A DNA stretch of 64,000 bases from Cryobacterium sp. PH31-O1 (GTDB taxonomy: Bacteria > Actinomycetota > Actinomycetes > Actinomycetales > Microbacteriaceae). The notes under the pieces were generated by a model that saw nothing but the letters and a program-made list of their open reading frames with translations, ran no database searches and was not told the origin of the DNA. The DNA is taken from assembly GCF_030063455.1 (NCBI RefSeq), contig NZ_JASITB010000003.1, forward strand, positions 265,726 to 329,725, read 5' to 3'. Positions 1 through 7,393 of the stretch are shown piece after piece (positions within the stretch are counted from its first letter, which is position 1; every line of letters starts with the position of its first letter). Made by a program: the position numbers and the translations under genes.

Positions 1-192
1 GGTCGATTCACCTCTCCGGCTCCTCTCCGGTCACCCAACGGGATATCCGGTCCTGCGGTCGTACGGTCGATTCACCTCTCCGGCTCCTCTCCGGTCACCC
101 AACGGGATATCCGGTCCTGCGGTCGTACGGTCGATTCACCTCTCCGGCTCCTCTCCGGTCACCCAACGGGATATCCGGTCCTGCGGTCGTAC
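1..192. repeat. Three perfect 64-bp tandem repeats
   Basis: Units at 1-64, 65-128 and 129-192 are identical by eye and probably continue left of the window. Each unit contains two copies of CTCTCCGG and a GGATATCC palindrome. Since 64 is not a multiple of 3 the repeat is unlikely to encode a repetitive protein. The last unit ends directly at an AGGAG ribosome-binding site for the small ORF at 203, so the array lies in or just upstream of its 5' leader. Confidence 0.95.
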
Positions 193-202
193 AGGAGTAT
201 CT

Positions 203-328
203 ATGCGCGTGAAAATGATGAGCTGCTCGATTTGGGCATTTTTGTACATTCAAGGGTACGAATCCGTGTTTCAGGGCTTCGTCGATACAGGCCTGCAGCG
301 ACCATCAAAACCCCTGGCTAACGGCTAA
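203..328 (+). CDS. Small ORF with strong ribosome-binding site, function unknown
   Basis: A 41-residue ORF starts at ATG 203, six bases after AGGAG (192-196), directly following the 64-bp repeat array. It begins MRVKMMSCSIWAF and has a short hydrophobic stretch near residues 9-16, then a basic C-terminus. I recognise no family. Support is the Shine-Dalgarno and its placement; against it are its small size and lack of an identifiable domain. It could be a genuine small phage peptide, or the leader of a transcript crossing the repeat array towards the TGCCTAT cluster that begins 12 bases after its stop. Confidence 0.4.
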   Translation: MRVKMMSCSIWAFLYIQGYESVFQGFVDTGLQRPSKPLANG

Positions 329-339
329 ATATTCGCCAA

Positions 340-742
340 ATAGGCAGATAGGCAAAAGACACCCGTTTTTTGGGAGAGCATGCTCAAGAAAAAAAAATAA
401 AAACTTTTTTCTCCCCACAAACCTAAAGTTCAAAATAATCTGCCTATTTGCCTATTTCTTCTTCTTGAAAGTGTAAAAAGAGAGTAAAAACCCCGTAAAG
501 ACGGGGAAGTTGAGGTCATTTTAGAGTTTTTGAGGTCGGCAGAATCTGCCTATTTTCTGCCTATTTTTTGCCTATTTGGGGTGCGGATTTGCCTATTTCT
601 GCCTATCGGGCCAGCTCGGACCGCCAAATTTGGACCACGACACGCCCGGGATGACATGAGCGGGCTCAGAAACGTGCCCGCTCGGGGCCCTGATTTGCCT
701 ATTTGCCTATGCGGAATAGGCAAAATAGGCAGATTTGCCTAT
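340..742. repeat. Cluster of 14 TGCCTAT / ATAGGCA motifs (iteron-like array)
   Basis: Forward TGCCTAT copies start at 441, 449, 547, 558, 569, 590, 600, 696, 704 and 736; inverted ATAGGCA copies start at 340, 348, 716 and 725. Most share the core (T/A)TTTGCCTAT or TCTGCCTAT. Spacings are 8-9 bp within pairs, and 11, 11, 21 and 10 bp in the central run, which puts those sites on one helix face. Copies at 696-731 form a large imperfect inverted repeat. The 329-1071 stretch also holds a CCCCGT/ACGGGG hairpin (491-506), paired TTGAGGTC repeats (510, 530) and a CGCCAGAA/TTCTGGCG palindrome (765-788), and no convincing gene. It resembles an iteron origin or a multi-site operator. Confidence 0.85.
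387..412. other. A/T tract beside the TGCCTAT array, possible DNA-unwinding element
   Basis: A run of A, AT and T bases lies between the inverted pair at 340-354 and the forward pair at 441-455, in a genome that is otherwise GC-rich. In iteron-type origins an AT-rich unwinding element sits next to the initiator sites, so the arrangement fits that model, but nothing here proves replication function. Confidence 0.4.
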
Positions 743-862
743 CTGGTCCCCGGCGGTATTACGACGCCAGAATGGTCCATTTCTGGCGCATCGGTGAGAA
801 TCTTTCACCCGACGTTGTTAAAGGTCGCCACTCCGCCGATAACTAGTTAGACGACGAATCCC

Positions 863-892
863 ACCCGCCAGCCCACAGACTGGCGGGTTTTT
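863..892 (+). terminator. Rho-independent terminator
   Basis: A 9-bp perfect stem ACCCGCCAG/CTGGCGGGT (863-871 with 880-888) with an 8-nt loop is followed by TTTTT. It closes any transcript crossing the TGCCTAT region before the late genes start. The 893-1071 interval after it has a small GGCGCT/AGCGCC hairpin (1038-1054) and no other recognisable feature. Confidence 0.85.
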
Positions 893-1071
893 GCATCCCC
901 GCGCCGGCACAGCAACCCGCACACCCACTAACTCCGGGCTTGGCTGGCGACTGCGCGCGGGGATGCTCCTCTCGTCACCCACAGCCGCCCGGGCGAAGCC
1001 GGACAGCATCCGAATGCCCCTGCGCCAGGGGGCGACCGGCGCTCGTATAGCGCCGTACAGAGAGGCACAAA

Positions 1072-1341
1072 ATTTTCGAATCACTCACCACCCATCGCAC
1101 CTCAAGCGTCATCTGCAAGGTCGCTAGAATCCTCGCCAACCTCGACACCGTATCGGCAGCCAACCTGACCGCCGCGCTCGCTCGTCCCCTCGACCTCGTC
1201 GCAAACTCAGAAATCGAGCGCGCAATCGCGGTCGAACTCGGAAAGCGCGCAGTCGGCTACTCGGCAATATCGAAGCACCGCTCCGGGTTGTGCCACTGCC
1301 CACTCCCGTCTGCCGAGGCTACGGAGGTGGCAAATGTTTGA
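1072..1341 (+). CDS. Phage HTH-type small protein preceding the packaging genes (AUU start)
   Basis: Frame 1 is open from the TAG at 1048-1050 to TGA at 1339-1341 but has no ATG or GTG, or TTG until near the very end. ATT at 1072 follows AGAGAGG (1059-1065) by six bases, giving 89 residues. The protein contains CKVARIL, a helical middle (residues about 24-60) and an ISKHRSGLCHCP C-terminus. This layout matches a small actinophage DNA-binding family that ends in a Cys/His-rich tail (family recognition from memory, no search). Its stop overlaps the next gene's ATG by 8 bp, as in a coupled operon. Alternatives are a gene that lost its start codon by mutation, or a sequencing error. Confidence 0.6.
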   Translation: MFESLTTHRTSSVICKVARILANLDTVSAANLTAALARPLDLVANSEIERAIAVELGKRAVGYSAISKHRSGLCHCPLPSAEATEVANV

Positions 1342-2485
1342 GGCCCTGAACGCAACCTCAGCTACCCGCGATATCCCCGCCGGATGGCGCCCCGCGTCTA
1401 ACTGGGACGGGTCGGAGGGTGAGATTACTTCTGCCCCACGGACCGCAGCCCTCACTGACTTCTCAGAGATACTCCTCGAACACGGCCACGACCCCGACCT
1501 CGTCGAAGTCGTCGGCAACGTTCGCACCTCACGCTGGCAATCATTCTCCGGCGAGTGGCTAACGGCCTACCGCTTCACGGTTCGAGCCCGCCAAAGTGCC
1601 GAAGCCAGCCACGACCTACCAGCCCTCCTCGCTGCCGCACGGCGCAAGCCTCGCGCGCAGCTGGCCGCACCTGCCACCGAACGCGCTACTGTCGTCGTCC
1701 TAGCCGACCTGCAAATCGGCAAGACCGGCAGCCGCGGCGGAACACCGGAACTCATCGAGCGGCTCGCCGTTCGCCGCGCGCAGGTTGACGCGACGCTCAA
1801 GAAACGTAAGCCGTCGCAGACCGTCCTGGTCGATGCCGGTGACCTTTTCGAGGGCTTCGAGAGCGGCGCCGGACCGGCCGCGACAGCGTTTAGTAACGAC
1901 CTCTCGCTGACCCAGCAAATGGATTTGGCGGGGACAACGATTTACGACTTCGCCGACACCCTAGCCCGGCACGCGCCAGCTCAGGTCATGGCGGTGCCCA
2001 GCAATCACACCGCGTGGCGGGCAGGCAAGCAAACGCTCGGCAAGCCAGCAGACGACCTTGGCCTTTACGTGCATCGTCAGGCGCAGCGCCTGGCCGCTGC
2101 CGCCGGGCTCCGCGCGCAGTGGAACCTGCCAGCCGACTGGGACGAATCACTCGTCCTCGACGTTCTCGGAACCGGCCTAGGTGTCACCCACGGCCACCAG
2201 TACGGCCCGGGTGGCGCGGCCGCATTCTGGGCGAAGCAAACACACGGCGGGCAGGTCCTCGCCCACGCTGACCTTATGGTCACCGGCCACTATCACCACC
2301 TCAGAATCGAGCCGACGGGCCGCAACCCGTACTCCGGACGGTCGAAATGGTGGCTGCAGGCACCGACACTCGATGCCGGCAGCGACTGGTTCCGTCACCG
2401 CTCCGGCGACGACTCAGACCCAGGCATGCTGGTTTTTGACATCACGCCAGACGGCCTCGACCTCGGGTCGCTGACCATCCTCTAG
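1334..2485 (+). CDS. Phage metallophosphoesterase (calcineurin-like nuclease family)
   Basis: A 383-residue protein with ordered calcineurin-fold motifs: LADLQIGK (residues 123-130), DAGD (167-170), PSNHT (222-226), THGHQYG (285-291) and GHYHH (318-322). The motif I histidine (DxH) is replaced by glutamine (Q127); I believe related actinophage proteins share this, but that is from memory. Metal-dependent phosphodiester cleavage is the likely activity, perhaps DNA processing around packaging or replication. The start at 1334 has GGAGG at 1323-1327 and overlaps the preceding gene. An N-terminal region of about 115 residues precedes the catalytic fold and is not recognised. Confidence 0.85.
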   Translation: MFEALNATSATRDIPAGWRPASNWDGSEGEITSAPRTAALTDFSEILLEHGHDPDLVEVVGNVRTSRWQSFSGEWLTAYRFTVRARQSAEASHDLPALLAAARRKPRAQLAAPATERATVVVLADLQIGKTGSRGGTPELIERLAVRRAQVDATLKKRKPSQTVLVDAGDLFEGFESGAGPAATAFSNDLSLTQQMDLAGTTIYDFADTLARHAPAQVMAVPSNHTAWRAGKQTLGKPADDLGLYVHRQAQRLAAAAGLRAQWNLPADWDESLVLDVLGTGLGVTHGHQYGPGGAAAFWAKQTHGGQVLAHADLMVTGHYHHLRIEPTGRNPYSGRSKWWLQAPTLDAGSDWFRHRSGDDSDPGMLVFDITPDGLDLGSLTIL

Positions 2486-2494
2486 CAGCACCCC

Positions 2495-2521
2495 GCACGC
2501 CGCCCTCACCCGGCGGCGTGC
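2495..2521 (+). terminator. GC-rich hairpin after the metallophosphoesterase gene
   Basis: A perfect 10-bp stem GCACGCCGCC/GGCGGCGTGC (2495-2504 with 2512-2521) begins ten bases after the stop codon. There is no U-tract, so it may act as an mRNA-end stabiliser or pause site rather than a classical terminator. The 2522-2670 interval after it holds nothing else I recognise. Confidence 0.5.
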
Positions 2522-2680
2522 CCTCACACTTGCCAGACCGCAGCGCTGCGGCCGGGCAGCAAGACCGCCGCCCGCACGGGTCGAACTCCGATGTCTGGTT
2601 CCCCTCCTAGCCAACGCGCATCGTGCAGTTCCCCGGCGGGCGGCGCTTCAACTTTTCACTCCCCTATATAGAGGTGCAAA

Positions 2681-2860
2681 ATCACAGACCCCGACGCATG
2701 GAAATATTCGCCAACTCTCGTCGCCATGGCGCGTCTCAACGCCGCATGGCGACGATTTGCCGTCACGTTCGCCGCGGCCTGGCGCACGTCCTGGCCGGCT
2801 TTCGCGGCGGCGTGGGGGTTCGTGGTCCTGGCCGCGGCGCTGGTAGTGCCGGACCTTTGA
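2681..2860 (+). CDS. Small phage membrane protein (likely AUC start)
   Basis: The frame is closed upstream by TAG at 2669-2671 and ends with TGA at 2858-2860. GAGGT at 2671-2675 sits five bases before ATC 2681, which would give a 59-residue product reading (M)TDPDAWKYSP at the N-terminus. The only canonical start, ATG 2726, has no ribosome-binding site and would remove 15 residues that read as normal protein. The C-terminal half has a Trp/Ala-rich hydrophobic helix (about residues 37-57), consistent with one membrane span. Function is unknown; placement before the HNH and terminase genes does not indicate lysis. Confidence 0.5.
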   Translation: MTDPDAWKYSPTLVAMARLNAAWRRFAVTFAAAWRTSWPAFAAAWGFVVLAAALVVPDL

Positions 2861-2922
2861 GCGGCCCATTCTTCACCGAGGAACAACCAACTACCTGATT
2901 CACCAAGCAATAGGAGAACCAC

Positions 2923-3105
2923 ATGCTCGCATCCGAACTCATCGTCCTGCTCGCCCGCGCCGTCGCCAACGAGGGCGACCTCGACGTCCAGGTCGGGCTA
3001 CGGACACTCGACGATGCGTCAACCGACGGCAAGTTCTACGTAGGCGCTACGTACGACCCCGCTACTGGCGGCAAATACCTCGCCTTCATGCCGGACCTTG
3101 ACTAA
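2923..3105 (+). CDS. Hypothetical phage protein
   Basis: A 60-residue acidic protein starting at ATG 2923 with AGGAG about ten bases upstream. The N-terminal part (LASELIVLLARAV) looks helical and the rest, including GKFYVGATYDP, looks like beta strands. I recognise no functional family; small proteins with such an N-terminal helix are common in actinophage packaging and early regions. The stop codon overlaps the TTG start of the HNH gene (TTGACTAA), so the two are probably translated together. Confidence 0.6.
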   Translation: MLASELIVLLARAVANEGDLDVQVGLRTLDDASTDGKFYVGATYDPATGGKYLAFMPDLD

Positions 3106-3418
3106 CAACTGGGCCAGCTCCACCCGGCGCGCCCGGCTCCCAGGCAACTGGGCGGCGCTGCGAACGGCGGCATTCGCTCGCGCTGGCGGGCGCTGCCAAG
3201 CGTCCATGCTGGATTCCACCCGGTGTGAGCAACAAGCCACCGACTGTGACCATGTGACCCCCGGGGGTGACCACCGGCCGGCAAATTTGCAGGCACTCTG
3301 CGCATGGCACCACCGGGTCAAGACGCAGGCTGAGGCTCGCGCCGCTCGCGCCGCCCTCCCCCCTGTCACCTCGCGGCACCCTGGTGAACCTCACCCGAGC
3401 GGCCTGAAACTGTACTGA
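3098..3418 (+). CDS. HNH endonuclease
   Basis: A 106-residue HNH nuclease. The zinc-stabilised HNH core reads DCDHVTPGGDH (residues about 49-59) followed by NLQALCAWHH (about 63-72), with an upstream Cys pair (C34, C44) in the GGRCQ segment. The N-terminal SSTRRARLPGNW motif is typical of the actinophage HNH proteins encoded beside terminase genes. In HK97-like cos phages such HNH proteins assist the terminase nuclease in cutting concatemers (established for the group, inferred here). The start is TTG overlapping the previous stop codon, with no clear ribosome-binding site, so expression likely depends on translational coupling. Confidence 0.9.
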   Translation: MTNNWASSTRRARLPGNWAALRTAAFARAGGRCQASMLDSTRCEQQATDCDHVTPGGDHRPANLQALCAWHHRVKTQAEARAARAALPPVTSRHPGEPHPSGLKLY

Positions 3419-3455
3419 AATATTCTCATTTGAAACCACATTTAGAGCCCATGCT

Positions 3456-3473
3456 TGACCCTTTTTAGGGTCA
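3456..3473 (+). terminator. Hairpin followed by a T-rich tract
   Basis: A 7-bp stem TGACCCT/AGGGTCA with a TTTT loop is followed within 15 bases by the T-rich stretch CCTTTTTTATTTT. It lies 38 bases after the HNH stop and would separate the HNH transcript from the terminase genes. The rest of 3419-3602 shows only a CT-rich stretch and the ribosome-binding region of the next gene. Confidence 0.55.
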
Positions 3474-3602
3474 CCTGGCGCCTTTTTTATTTTAGAGGGG
3501 GCCTCTACCCCCTCCCCCGGTCGCTCCTCCCCGGAGAGGTGCCGCCTTTCGCTGTCTGTACGAATCCCAAAACTTTTTAGCCCCCGCGAAAGGCGGTCCA
3601 TT

Positions 3603-4082
3603 ATGGCCGTCCCAGGCCGCGAACCGACCGCCAATCCGGTCCACCGCAACACCCCCCAGGTCGGCTGGACCGACGTGCCGGACAAGCCGTTCTCCGGCAA
3701 GCGACCGACCCTGCCGAAGACCCGCACCGTCGTCATCGACGCCGAACCGGTAGCGCTGCCCATGTCCCCGCTCACCGTTGAGTGGTGGAACGTCGTTTCA
3801 ACGATGCCGCATTGCGCGCTGTGGACTGCCTCCGACTGGCTCCTGGCGCAATCAACGGCGTTTCTGTTCGACGTGTTCGCCGCCGGAACCCACACCGTCG
3901 CCGCGGAACTCCGCCGCCGCGAGCAAGAACTAGGCACCACCGCGGAGGCGCGCCGCAAGCTTCGCATCCGCTACGTTCCGGTCGAAAAACCCGCACCAAA
4001 ACCTCGCGCATCCCGCGCTAAAGCGAAGCTCGCCCCGGTCGCCAACCTCGACTCCCGCCGCCAGGCAAGTCACCGCACCTAA
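3603..4082 (+). CDS. Terminase small subunit
   Basis: A 159-residue protein placed directly before the large terminase gene, with 14 bases between them. It has a Pro-rich N-terminus, a helical middle (SPLTVEWWNVV to about residue 110, including FLFDVFAAGTHTVAAELRRREQ) and a basic Ala/Pro/Lys-rich tail. This matches P27-type small terminase proteins of actinophages by layout and segment character. It would recognise phage DNA and present it to the motor-nuclease subunit. The ATG start follows AAAGG by about nine bases. Function rests mainly on position and general similarity. Confidence 0.85.
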   Translation: MAVPGREPTANPVHRNTPQVGWTDVPDKPFSGKRPTLPKTRTVVIDAEPVALPMSPLTVEWWNVVSTMPHCALWTASDWLLAQSTAFLFDVFAAGTHTVAAELRRREQELGTTAEARRKLRIRYVPVEKPAPKPRASRAKAKLAPVANLDSRRQASHRT

Positions 4083-4096
4083 CCCGTAAGGACAAA

Positions 4097-5803
4097 ATGC
4101 CGCGCATCCAAGTTCGCATGCCCGGCCACGACTCTGAACGCTCCCTAGGCCACCTTGCCGTCGCCTGGATTGAACACCTCTGCCGTCATGGGTTCGGCAC
4201 TATCCGCGGTCAGCGCATCGTGCTAGACCAAGACTTTTACGACTTCATTGTCGACGCCTACTGCCTGGAACCGGCCGGCCGCCGCATGTATGATACCTGC
4301 GTCCTGTCCCGCCCCAAAGGCACCGCAAAATCTGAGCTCGCAGGGTTCATCGTACTTTTTGACGCCATGGGTCCCTCACGTTTTGCCGGCTGGGCAAAAG
4401 GCGGCGAGACGTTCGACCAGCACGGGTTCCATTACGTCTACCGGCCCGGCGAGCCCATGGGGCGCCTGCTGCAAGACCCGTTCGTCCGGCTCCTCGCCAC
4501 CGAGGAAGGCCAAACCGGGAATACGTTCCGCAACGTCCGGTCGAACCTCGAAGATGCCGAAGCGCCGCTATCCGGCGTTCACGGTGTCGATTCGGGAATC
4601 ACCCGCGCGCTCCTGCCGAACGGCGGGGAAGTCCGGCCGTCAACGTCCGGTGCAGCCTCGAAAGACGGTGGCCTGGAGACCATGGCGGTCGCCGATGAAA
4701 CTCACCTGTATATCACCGCGGAAACCCGCGAAATGTTCTCGACCGTTGACCAAAATTTACCGAAGCGTAAAGCCGACGAACCCTGGATGCTGGCGACGAC
4801 AACCATGTATGGCGATGGTGAAAAGAGTGTCGCCGAAAATCAGCACAAGCTAGCGTTGGCAATCCTAGCCGGCCGGGTGAAGAACCCCCGAATACTATTT
4901 GACCACCTCGAAGGTCCCGCCCTCGCTAATTTGGGTGACGAAGTTGCTCTCCTTGCCGCTCTGCGGGAAGCGTACGCCGACCGTGAGTGGATTGACTACG
5001 AACGGTATGTCGGCCGTGCAAACGACCCGACCAAGGACCCGCAGAAGTTCCGCAGGTTGAATTTGAACCAACAATCGGCCGCGGCTACCGCCTTCGTCAC
5101 CGCCAACCAGATAGGCGCTATCCAGCTCGTTGACGGCCAGCCTGTCCCCCCGCTAGCTAAGGGCGACGTCATCACTATCGGCTTTGACTTCGCGCCGGGA
5201 AACCTCGTCGAACGCACGAAGAAGAAACTCCTCCGCATCCCCGACGCCACCGCAATGGTCGCCTGCCGACTCTCAGATATGACCCTTCACCCCCTGGGCA
5301 TTTGGGAAGCTACCGAACGCGCCGCCCAAGAGGGCTGGAACCCGCCGATGGTCGCTATCGAAGCGGTGCTGCACGAAAGTTTCAAGAAATACACGGTCGT
5401 CGGAATGTTCGCCGACCCCTCCCACATCGAGGGTTACCTCGATAAGTGGACCGCTAGATATCACGGCCAATTGAAGGTCATCGCTAGCACAGGGCGCCCA
5501 ATGTACAGATATATGAGCGGCAAATCTGCCGCTCGAAGCGGCAAGGACGTGGAAGCTCTCTACGAAGCTATCGCCACCGAAACGGTCCACCTTGCCGAAT
5601 CTGCCGACATGGTCCGCCACTTTCTGGCCGCTCGCCGGTCCACGAACCAGTGGGGAATGGCCCTATTCAAGCGAACCGCCGATAGCGTCGAAAAAATTGA
5701 CGCCGCCGTAGCCTCCGTGCTCGCCTATGCCTGCGCGGTCACGGCCAAAAACAAGGGCTTAGGCGAACGACGCCGCACCGGCATACCCCGTCGCCTCTAC
5801 TAA
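4097..5803 (+). CDS. Terminase large subunit
   Basis: A 568-residue packaging ATPase and nuclease. The Walker A variant SRPKGTAKSE (residues 71-80) is the form typical of actinophage TerL, and VADETH (198-203) is the Walker B/catalytic Glu segment. The C-terminal RNase H-like nuclease begins near GFDFAPGN (362-369), which holds the first metal-binding Asp. Length is normal for the family. It starts at ATG 4097 after GTAAGGA and runs in the head operon with TerS upstream and portal 24 bases downstream. It would pump genome DNA into proheads and cut at the packaging site. Confidence 0.95.
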   Translation: MPRIQVRMPGHDSERSLGHLAVAWIEHLCRHGFGTIRGQRIVLDQDFYDFIVDAYCLEPAGRRMYDTCVLSRPKGTAKSELAGFIVLFDAMGPSRFAGWAKGGETFDQHGFHYVYRPGEPMGRLLQDPFVRLLATEEGQTGNTFRNVRSNLEDAEAPLSGVHGVDSGITRALLPNGGEVRPSTSGAASKDGGLETMAVADETHLYITAETREMFSTVDQNLPKRKADEPWMLATTTMYGDGEKSVAENQHKLALAILAGRVKNPRILFDHLEGPALANLGDEVALLAALREAYADREWIDYERYVGRANDPTKDPQKFRRLNLNQQSAAATAFVTANQIGAIQLVDGQPVPPLAKGDVITIGFDFAPGNLVERTKKKLLRIPDATAMVACRLSDMTLHPLGIWEATERAAQEGWNPPMVAIEAVLHESFKKYTVVGMFADPSHIEGYLDKWTARYHGQLKVIASTGRPMYRYMSGKSAARSGKDVEALYEAIATETVHLAESADMVRHFLAARRSTNQWGMALFKRTADSVEKIDAAVASVLAYACAVTAKNKGLGERRRTGIPRRLY

Positions 5804-5827
5804 TCCAACCAGAAGGAACCACACCAC

Positions 5828-7381
5828 ATGGCCGACGCCACTTTCACCCGCGACGCCGCAGCCTGGTTCCCCATCCTGGCTGCCCGCTTCGACGCCGCCG
5901 CGCCGCATATTGCGACGCTGCGAAGCTACATGTTCGAAGACCCGAACATCAGTCCGCCGCTTCCCGAAATGGGCAAAAATACCAAAGCTGCGTGGAGCGC
6001 TTTCCAGAAGAAAGCCTGCCCGGCTCTAGCTCCACTCATCGTCTCTAGCGCCGGCGACCGCATCCGCTATCAGGGTGTTGTTGTCGGCCCGGAACGCGAA
6101 GAGACAGAGAAGAAAGTCCAGCGAATCATCCGCGACTCGTACTTCGAGGTAACGCTCGGTGAGGCTGTCCACGCGGCACTGACCGACGGCGAAAGCTACC
6201 TGCTTACCGCTCGAGGTGACGACGGGAAAGCTGTCATCACGGCCGAAGACCGCAGGTTCTGCATCGTTGCCGCCGACCCAATCCGTCCCAGCGCCGCGCC
6301 GCGCGCCGCGCTCAAAGTCTGGCGTGACGCGGACCAGCAAGCTGATTTCGCCTGGGTGTGGGATGGAACGGTTCGTGCCATGTTCTCCCGGCCCATGGCG
6401 GATGAGAAGACCGTTCTGACGGCAATTTCCGGCGGCTCCTGGAAGCTTGTGGGAACCGTCGAAGTGGGCGCCGTTCCGTTCGTTGTCATCCGCCCGGCCG
6501 CCAACGGTCAGGGTAGCTTCGAGCCGCACTTATCGACTATCGACCGGGTCTACCACGGGCTCCTCAACCGCCTCGTATCTGCCGCCATGCAAGCGTTTCA
6601 GCAACGGTATCTGAAAGGAAATTTGCCGACAGCTGACGATGACGGCAACGAGATTGACTATTCCGCTATCTTCGAAAACTCCCCCGGCGCCCTCTGGGAT
6701 TTGCCCGAGGGTGTAGACCTCGCACAGCTCGCCCAGACAGATATCCGCCCGATGCTCGACGCGTCGAAAGACGACCTCCGCGACCTCTCCGCGGTAGCGC
6801 GCACCCCGCTGGCTGCGCTCAACCCCGGCGACGGCGCAAACCAGAGCGCGGAAGGCGCACAAGCGGCAAAAGATAGCCTCATCTTTCGAGTGTCTGCCTA
6901 CCTTGACCGCATCCGTCCGGCCGTCGAACTCGCGCTAGTCCGCGCCCTCCGAATCGAAGACCCGACGGCGTTAGCTGACGGTGAGAGCATCACGATTTTG
7001 TTCTCCCCGCCGCAGCGAATCAGTGAGTACGAGAAATTCCAAGCACTGGTTCTCGCCAAATCAGCCGACGTTCCGTTCGTCTCCCGGATGCTCACAGTGG
7101 GCGGGTACTCCGCCGCAGAGGTCGAACGCATGGAAGCTGAGCGCCTCGACGAACAGATGACTCTCGCAGCCATCACAGCGCCGAACGCATCCGACCCCGG
7201 CTCCGTGGCTATCGACCCGGCCGACATGAAGTCCATGACCGAAAGCATGGGTGCGCTAATCCGTGCCGGCGCGACACCGGAATCCGCAGCGCAAATCGTA
7301 GGCCTGACCGGCCTCGAATTCTTGCCGGGAATGTCCCCGGTGACGTTGAAATCAAGCCTGCCTGACACCCCAACCCCGTAA
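5828..7381 (+). CDS. Portal protein
   Basis: A 517-residue protein between the terminase and MuF-like genes, the usual portal position. It carries the helical and beta features of SPP1 gp6-like portals, including AARFDAAAPHIATLRSYM near the N-terminus and a conserved-looking AALNPGDGANQSAEGAQAAKD segment split around residues 335-355 that resembles the tunnel-loop region. It would form the dodecameric DNA gate and motor dock. The ATG at 5828 has AGAAGGA upstream. The C-terminus is Pro-rich and probably disordered. Confidence 0.93.
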   Translation: MADATFTRDAAAWFPILAARFDAAAPHIATLRSYMFEDPNISPPLPEMGKNTKAAWSAFQKKACPALAPLIVSSAGDRIRYQGVVVGPEREETEKKVQRIIRDSYFEVTLGEAVHAALTDGESYLLTARGDDGKAVITAEDRRFCIVAADPIRPSAAPRAALKVWRDADQQADFAWVWDGTVRAMFSRPMADEKTVLTAISGGSWKLVGTVEVGAVPFVVIRPAANGQGSFEPHLSTIDRVYHGLLNRLVSAAMQAFQQRYLKGNLPTADDDGNEIDYSAIFENSPGALWDLPEGVDLAQLAQTDIRPMLDASKDDLRDLSAVARTPLAALNPGDGANQSAEGAQAAKDSLIFRVSAYLDRIRPAVELALVRALRIEDPTALADGESITILFSPPQRISEYEKFQALVLAKSADVPFVSRMLTVGGYSAAEVERMEAERLDEQMTLAAITAPNASDPGSVAIDPADMKSMTESMGALIRAGATPESAAQIVGLTGLEFLPGMSPVTLKSSLPDTPTP

Positions 7382-7393
7382 GGAAGGTATCCA

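Noticed and set aside
1..192. CRISPR array
   Set aside because: The 64-bp units are contiguous and identical with no unique spacers and no cas genes.
530..850. 106-residue plus-strand reading frame in the TGCCTAT region
   Set aside because: It consists of translated tandem motifs (repeated YLPIF-type words), has no ribosome-binding site, and overlaps the A/T-rich control region.
3086..3967. Minus-strand 293-codon frame across HNH and TerS genes
   Set aside because: Shadow of plus-strand genes with clear family motifs; composition is low-complexity Arg/Ser/Val.
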